DNA from: an uncultured Clostridia bacterium
Lineage (GTDB): Bacteria > Bacillota > Clostridia > Saccharofermentanales > Saccharofermentanaceae
Reading direction: 5' to 3'
Length of the DNA stretch: 46,221 nucleotides
NCBI GenBank assembly: GCA_947303255.1
Contig: CAMYXL010000016.1
Span: 1-46,221 of the forward strand
The stretch's first letter is position 1; the number at the start of each line of letters is the position of its first letter. A model generated the notes under the pieces. That model saw only the letters and a list, made by a program, of their open reading frames with translations, searched no databases and was not told the origin of the DNA. The position numbers and the translations under genes were made by a program. This document shows positions 42,537 through 46,221 of this stretch, piece by piece.

Positions 42537-42554
42537 GGAAGGCGACGGTAGTTA

Positions 42555-42812
42555 ATGAAGGACAGCAATAAGTTCATTGATATAGGTTTCGGAAACCTGG
42601 TAGCATCCGGAAGGATCCTCTGCATAGCAGGAGCTGATTCTTCTCCGATAAGAAGGATGATCCAGGAAGCAAGAGACAGGAGCATGTTGATAGACGGATG
42701 TGCAGGCAAGAAATGCCGTTCGGTAATAATCACTGACAGTGACCACATCATCTTAAGTTCTATCGATACAGCAGCTCTCAAAGGTTTGTTAGAAGGTGAG
42801 GATCGGGTATGA
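42555..42812 (+). CDS. remA: RemA-like DNA-binding regulatory protein (DUF370)
   Basis: This 85-residue protein matches RemA/YlzA, a small DNA-binding regulator of matrix genes in Bacillus: [15 protein letters not shown], then [20 protein letters not shown], then [18 protein letters not shown]. The DIGFGN start and the RMIQEAR helix are diagnostic. It is placed between yicC and gmk, where it is found in many Firmicutes. Its stop overlaps the gmk start. Its targets in this organism are unknown. Confidence 0.9.
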   Translation: MKDSNKFIDIGFGNLVASGRILCIAGADSSPIRRMIQEARDRSMLIDGCAGKKCRSVIITDSDHIILSSIDTAALKGLLEGEDRV

Positions 42813-43408
42813 GTGAAAAAGGTTTGATGATATCCGTATCGGGTCCGTCAGGAGTCGGCAAGGGAACCATAATCGAAGAGATAAGAAGAATGTTTCCTGA
42901 GTGTAAGCACTCCATATCGGTAACAACAAGACCGCCACGAGGCGAAGAGCAGGACGGTGTCGAGTACTACTTCAGAACGAAGGATGAATTCGAGAAGCTC
43001 GTAAAAGAAGGCGAGATCATCGAGTACGACATGTACGTTGACAACTACTACGGAACACCTGCAACACCGCTTATCGAGAAGAGCAACAGAGGAGATGATG
43101 TTCTTCTGGATATAACGATAGCAGGAAGCCTCGCACTTAAAAGGAAGTTCCCTCAGGCGGTAACGATATTCATTCTTCCACCGTCATTCGAGAAACTCGA
43201 AGAGCGTTTGAAGGGAAGAGGAACCGAAAGTCTTGAGTTAGTACAGAAGAGACTCGAGAAAGCAAGAGAAGAAGTCCTTAGCGCAGAGAAGTTCGACTAC
43301 GTTGTAGTAAATGATGATCTTCAGACTGCGGTAGACAATATAGTAGCGATCATGAAGGCTGAAAAGTGCAGATATGATCGATTGAGCGGAATAGAGAAGA
43401 CACTTTGA
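42809..43408 (+). CDS. gmk: Guanylate kinase
   Basis: This 199-residue enzyme converts GMP to GDP with ATP. The P-loop [10 protein letters not shown] near residue 11, [21 protein letters not shown] (GMP-binding Arg and Tyr), [13 protein letters not shown] and the [10 protein letters not shown] lid segment are conserved. The length is typical. The ATG overlaps the remA TGA and the gene is followed by rpoZ after 61 bases. Confidence 0.96.
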   Translation: MSEKGLMISVSGPSGVGKGTIIEEIRRMFPECKHSISVTTRPPRGEEQDGVEYYFRTKDEFEKLVKEGEIIEYDMYVDNYYGTPATPLIEKSNRGDDVLLDITIAGSLALKRKFPQAVTIFILPPSFEKLEERLKGRGTESLELVQKRLEKAREEVLSAEKFDYVVVNDDLQTAVDNIVAIMKAEKCRYDRLSGIEKTL

Positions 43409-43469
43409 CGCTCACCCGAATTTAGTTAGAAAAACAAAAATCATACGAAGAAAGAAGAGGTATTGAAAG

Positions 43470-43928
43470 ATGTTAGTTGATCCATCGATCGAGAAGATGT
43501 TGCCAAAGGCAGATTGTGCTTATGAACTCGTTGTTCTCGTAAGTAAGAGAGCTCGTCAGCTCGTTGAGGGCGGACAGCCGATGATCCCGGACAAGGCAGC
43601 AAACATGGTATCCCTTGCCTGCAAGGAAGTTGCACAGGATAAGGTCGTCTGTGTTAAGGGAGACAGGTCTAAGGAGATCACAGTTCCTAAGACTAAGGTA
43701 GCAAGAGATGCTGAAAAGGCAGCTCAGCTTGCTAAGGAAGAAGCAGAAAGACAGCGTGAGCTCGAGCGTGCTATGCAGTACGAGGCAGCTGCTGAAGCTA
43801 AAGAAGAGTCATCCGAGGATGTTACAGGTCTTGATATGATCGAGGTTGTTGAGAGCTTCGATGAAGTACCTGAGGTAACTGAGGATGAAGACATCTCCGA
43901 GGAAGACTTGGAAGAAGCAGAAGAGTAA
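43470..43928 (+). CDS. rpoZ: RNA polymerase omega subunit with a long acidic tail
   Basis: The first 65 or so residues are omega (MLVDPSIEKMLPKADCAYELVVLVSKRARQL in part, then PMIPDKAANMVSLACKEVAQDKV), which binds the beta' subunit. The protein is 152 residues, about twice the usual length: residues 80-115 are a charged, Ala/Glu/Arg-rich predicted helix, and the last 40 are very acidic (ending DISEEDLEEAEE). The gene follows gmk, as usual. AGAGG lies before the ATG. Confidence 0.88.
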   Translation: MLVDPSIEKMLPKADCAYELVVLVSKRARQLVEGGQPMIPDKAANMVSLACKEVAQDKVVCVKGDRSKEITVPKTKVARDAEKAAQLAKEEAERQRELERAMQYEAAAEAKEESSEDVTGLDMIEVVESFDEVPEVTEDEDISEEDLEEAEE

Positions 43929-43952
43929 TTAAGGAACCGAGGAACAGGAAAA

Positions 43953-45377
43953 ATGACAGAGAAAAAGTCAATGGAAAAGATCGTAGCTCTTGCTAAGACA
44001 AGGGGTTTTGTATATCCGGGTTCGGATATCTACGGCGGTCTTGCAAATTCTTGGGACTACGGTCCGTTGGGCGTTCAGCTCAAGAATAACGTTAAAGCAG
44101 CATGGTGGAAGAAGTTCGTACAGGAGAGTCCATACAATGTAGGTCTTGATGCTGCTATCATAATGAATCCTAGAACCTGGGTAGCTTCAGGTCACGTAGG
44201 CGGATTCTCCGATCCTTTGATCGACTGTAAGCAGTGCAAAGCAAGACAGCGTGCTGATAACCTCGTTGAGGATTGGAACAAGGAAAACAACATTGAGGGT
44301 GTATCCGTTGAGGGTATGGAACCTGATGAGATGGTCGCTTACATAAGAGAGAAGAATATTCCTTGTCCTGTATGCGGCGGTCATAACTTTACAGACATCC
44401 GTAAGTTCAACCTTATGTTCAAGACATTCATCGGTGTAACAGAAGATTCCACTAATGAAGTTTACTTAAGACCTGAGACAGCTCAGGGTATCTTCGTTAA
44501 CTTTGCAAACGTTCAGCGTTCTGCAAGAAAGAAGATCCCATTTGGTATCTGCCAGATCGGTAAGTCTTTCAGAAACGAGATCACACCTGGTAACTTTATC
44601 TTCCGTACACGTGAGTTCGAGCAGATGGAACTTGAGTTCTTCTGCGAGCCTGGTACAGACCTTGAGTGGTTTGATTACTGGAAAACATTCTGTCACGATT
44701 GGCTCATCAACCTCGGTATCAAAGAGGAAGAACTCCGTACAAGAGACCACGCAAAAGAAGAGCTTGCTTTCTATTCAAGAGCAACAACAGACTTCGAGTT
44801 CGCATTCCCATTTACAGACTGGGGTGAGCTCTGGGGTATCGCAGATCGTACAGACTACGATCTTAAGCAGCACATGGAATTCTCCAAGCAGGATCTCCAG
44901 TACTTTGACCCTAACAAGAATGAGAAGTATATTCCATACGTTATCGAGCCGTCACTCGGTGCTGACCGTGTAACACTCGCATTCCTCTGCTCCGCATACG
45001 ACGAAGAAAAGATCGTAGACGGTGACAAGGAAGACGTACGTACGGTACTTCACTTCCATCCGGCACTTGCTCCTATCAAGATCGGTATCCTTCCACTCTC
45101 TGCTAAGCTTTCAGAGAACTGCGATCCGATCTTCCAGAAACTTTCCAAGAAGTACATGGTAGAGTTTGATGACAGACAGTCCATCGGTAAGAGATATCGT
45201 CGTCAGGACGAGATCGGTACACCTTACTGTGTAGTATTCGACTTCGATTCTTTGGAAGACAATTGCGTAACCATCCGTGAGCGTGACTCCATGAAGAACG
45301 TTGAGTACGAGCCGGGCAACATCAGATTCCCAATCGACAAGCTCGAGGAATTCTTCGAAGGCAAGTTCGATTTCTGA
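43953..45377 (+). CDS. glyQS: Glycyl-tRNA synthetase, one-chain dimeric type
   Basis: This 474-residue class II synthetase charges tRNA-Gly. It is the archaeal/eukaryotic-like alpha2 form. [24 protein letters not shown] opens it in part, two Cys pairs ([11 protein letters not shown] and CPVCGGHNF) fit a zinc site, class II motif 2 is [19 protein letters not shown], and motif 3 with [14 protein letters not shown] follows. The anticodon-binding domain ([14 protein letters not shown]) is at the end. It starts 24 bases after rpoZ. No T-box leader is visible in that short gap. Confidence 0.95.
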   Translation: MTEKKSMEKIVALAKTRGFVYPGSDIYGGLANSWDYGPLGVQLKNNVKAAWWKKFVQESPYNVGLDAAIIMNPRTWVASGHVGGFSDPLIDCKQCKARQRADNLVEDWNKENNIEGVSVEGMEPDEMVAYIREKNIPCPVCGGHNFTDIRKFNLMFKTFIGVTEDSTNEVYLRPETAQGIFVNFANVQRSARKKIPFGICQIGKSFRNEITPGNFIFRTREFEQMELEFFCEPGTDLEWFDYWKTFCHDWLINLGIKEEELRTRDHAKEELAFYSRATTDFEFAFPFTDWGELWGIADRTDYDLKQHMEFSKQDLQYFDPNKNEKYIPYVIEPSLGADRVTLAFLCSAYDEEKIVDGDKEDVRTVLHFHPALAPIKIGILPLSAKLSENCDPIFQKLSKKYMVEFDDRQSIGKRYRRQDEIGTPYCVVFDFDSLEDNCVTIRERDSMKNVEYEPGNIRFPIDKLEEFFEGKFDF

Positions 45378-45452
45378 TCTACTTATAGATCGCCCAAAGT
45401 ATAGTTTACAAATTTAAAAAAATATAAAAACGAAAGGCAGGGACAAACAACT

Positions 45453-46221
45453 ATGACAAAGTATGTTTACCTATTCACAGAAGGAAACGGCAATATGCGC
45501 GAACTTCTCGGCGGTAAAGGAGCTAACCTTGCAGAGATGACCAACCTCGGTCTTCCTGTACCACAGGGTTTCACCATTACTACAGAGGCATGTACTCAGT
45601 ATTATGAGGACGGAAGAAAGATCAACGACGAGATCTTCGCACAGATTCTTGAATATATTGAGAAGATGGAAGAGATTACAGGTAAGAAGTTTGGTGACCT
45701 TGAGAATCCTCTCCTCGTTTCCGTTCGTTCCGGTGCCCGCGCATCCATGCCTGGTATGATGGATACGATCCTCAACCTTGGTCTTAATGAGGATGTTGTT
45801 AACGTAATCGCTGAGAAGTCCAATAACCCACGTTGGGCATGGGACTGCTACAGAAGATTCATCCAGATGTACTCCGACGTTGTTATGGAAGTCGGTAAGA
45901 AGTACTTCGAGGAATTGATCGATAAGATGAAGGCTGACCGTGGAGTTCAGCAGGACGTTGAGCTCACAGCTGACGACCTTAAGGAACTCGCTAACCAGTT
46001 TAAGGCTGAGTACAAGGCTAAGATCGGTTCTGACTTCCCAACAGATCCTAAGGAGCAGCTCATGGGCGCTATCAAGGCTGTATTCCGTTCCTGGGACAAC
46101 CCACGTGCAAACGTATACCGTCGTGATAACGATATCCCTTACTCATGGGGTACTGCTGTAAACGTACAGTCCATGGCTTTCGGTAACATGGGTGATGACT
46201 GTGGTACAGGTGTTGCTTTCA
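45453..46221 (+). CDS. ppdK: Pyruvate, phosphate dikinase, N-terminal part (cut by window end)
   Basis: ATG 45453 opens a frame that runs off the window after 256 codons. [29 protein letters not shown] in part is the PPDK signature start, followed by [37 protein letters not shown], and [15 protein letters not shown]. This is the ATP-grasp nucleotide-binding domain; the phosphohistidine and pyruvate domains lie beyond the window. The enzyme interconverts pyruvate, ATP and phosphate with PEP, AMP and pyrophosphate, common in anaerobic clostridial glycolysis. AAAGGCAGGG lies just upstream. Confidence 0.95.
   Translation, partial: MTKYVYLFTEGNGNMRELLGGKGANLAEMTNLGLPVPQGFTITTEACTQYYEDGRKINDEIFAQILEYIEKMEEITGKKFGDLENPLLVSVRSGARASMPGMMDTILNLGLNEDVVNVIAEKSNNPRWAWDCYRRFIQMYSDVVMEVGKKYFEELIDKMKADRGVQQDVELTADDLKELANQFKAEYKAKIGSDFPTDPKEQLMGAIKAVFRSWDNPRANVYRRDNDIPYSWGTAVNVQSMAFGNMGDDCGTGVAF

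Noticed and set aside
45378..45452. T-box or riboswitch around glyQS or ppdK
   Set aside because: The gaps before glyQS (24 bases) and ppdK (75 bases) are too short for a T-box, and no matching motif is visible.

Overview
The window reads as chromosomal DNA of a low-to-mid GC Gram-positive anaerobe of the class Clostridia, probably a gut, rumen or digester lineage. This is inferred from the combination of Pta-AckA acetate production, pyruvate phosphate dikinase, one-chain glycyl-tRNA synthetase, RemA next to guanylate kinase, a Crh-type HPr, secreted DUF4214 proteins, a cohesin-like surface protein and secreted serpins. Strong GGAGG ribosome binding sites, A-T rich extended -10 promoters and U-tailed hairpins fit. 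The species cannot be named from the sequence alone. No rRNA, tRNA, CRISPR array, transposase or phage gene was recognised.

Layout. 1-1590: end of pta and all of ackA, with a terminator. 1610-7820: accessory block with two long secreted DUF4214 paralogues, a third copy reduced to its signal peptide, an AT-rich lipoprotein gene and a decayed gene; a 27-bp exact copy of the pcrA start lies inside this block. 7827-12117: pcrA, a dGTPase and a YfbR-type 5'-deoxynucleotidase in one operon (DNA repair and dNTP pool control). 12132-19196: envelope cluster (membrane-anchored glucosaminidase, cohesin-like membrane protein, GtrA protein, folC, a Thr/Glu-rich membrane protein). 19197-19959: AT-rich island with the tail of a lost, possibly toxin, gene and a DUF3969-type small gene. 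19960-25302: thrC, a flotillin gene behind a long hairpin that hides its ribosome binding site, and divergent patB-type aminotransferase and nucleoside phosphorylase genes. 25381-28001: two tandem lipoprotein serpins. 28080-30309: two zinc-ribbon membrane paralogues on the minus strand and a second AT-rich island with gene remnants and a frameshifted lipoprotein. 30355-36065: prfC (minus strand), then malQ, glpK and an AEC transporter. 36086-41468: an SseB-like protein, tsaE, a tsaB-rimI fusion, a Crh-like HPr, uvrC and a metallophosphoesterase. 41649-46221: yicC, remA, gmk, rpoZ, glyQS and the start of ppdK.

Most of the DNA is ordinary housekeeping. The accessory signals are the DUF4214 paralogues with matching structured leaders, the tandem secreted serpins, the AT-rich islands with toxin- or immunity-like debris, and several 5'-leader hairpins or dyads placed directly over -10 boxes or ribosome binding sites (pcrA, flotillin, yicC, crh-like, and patB/nucleoside phosphorylase). 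All functions are assigned from recognised protein motifs; no database search was run.
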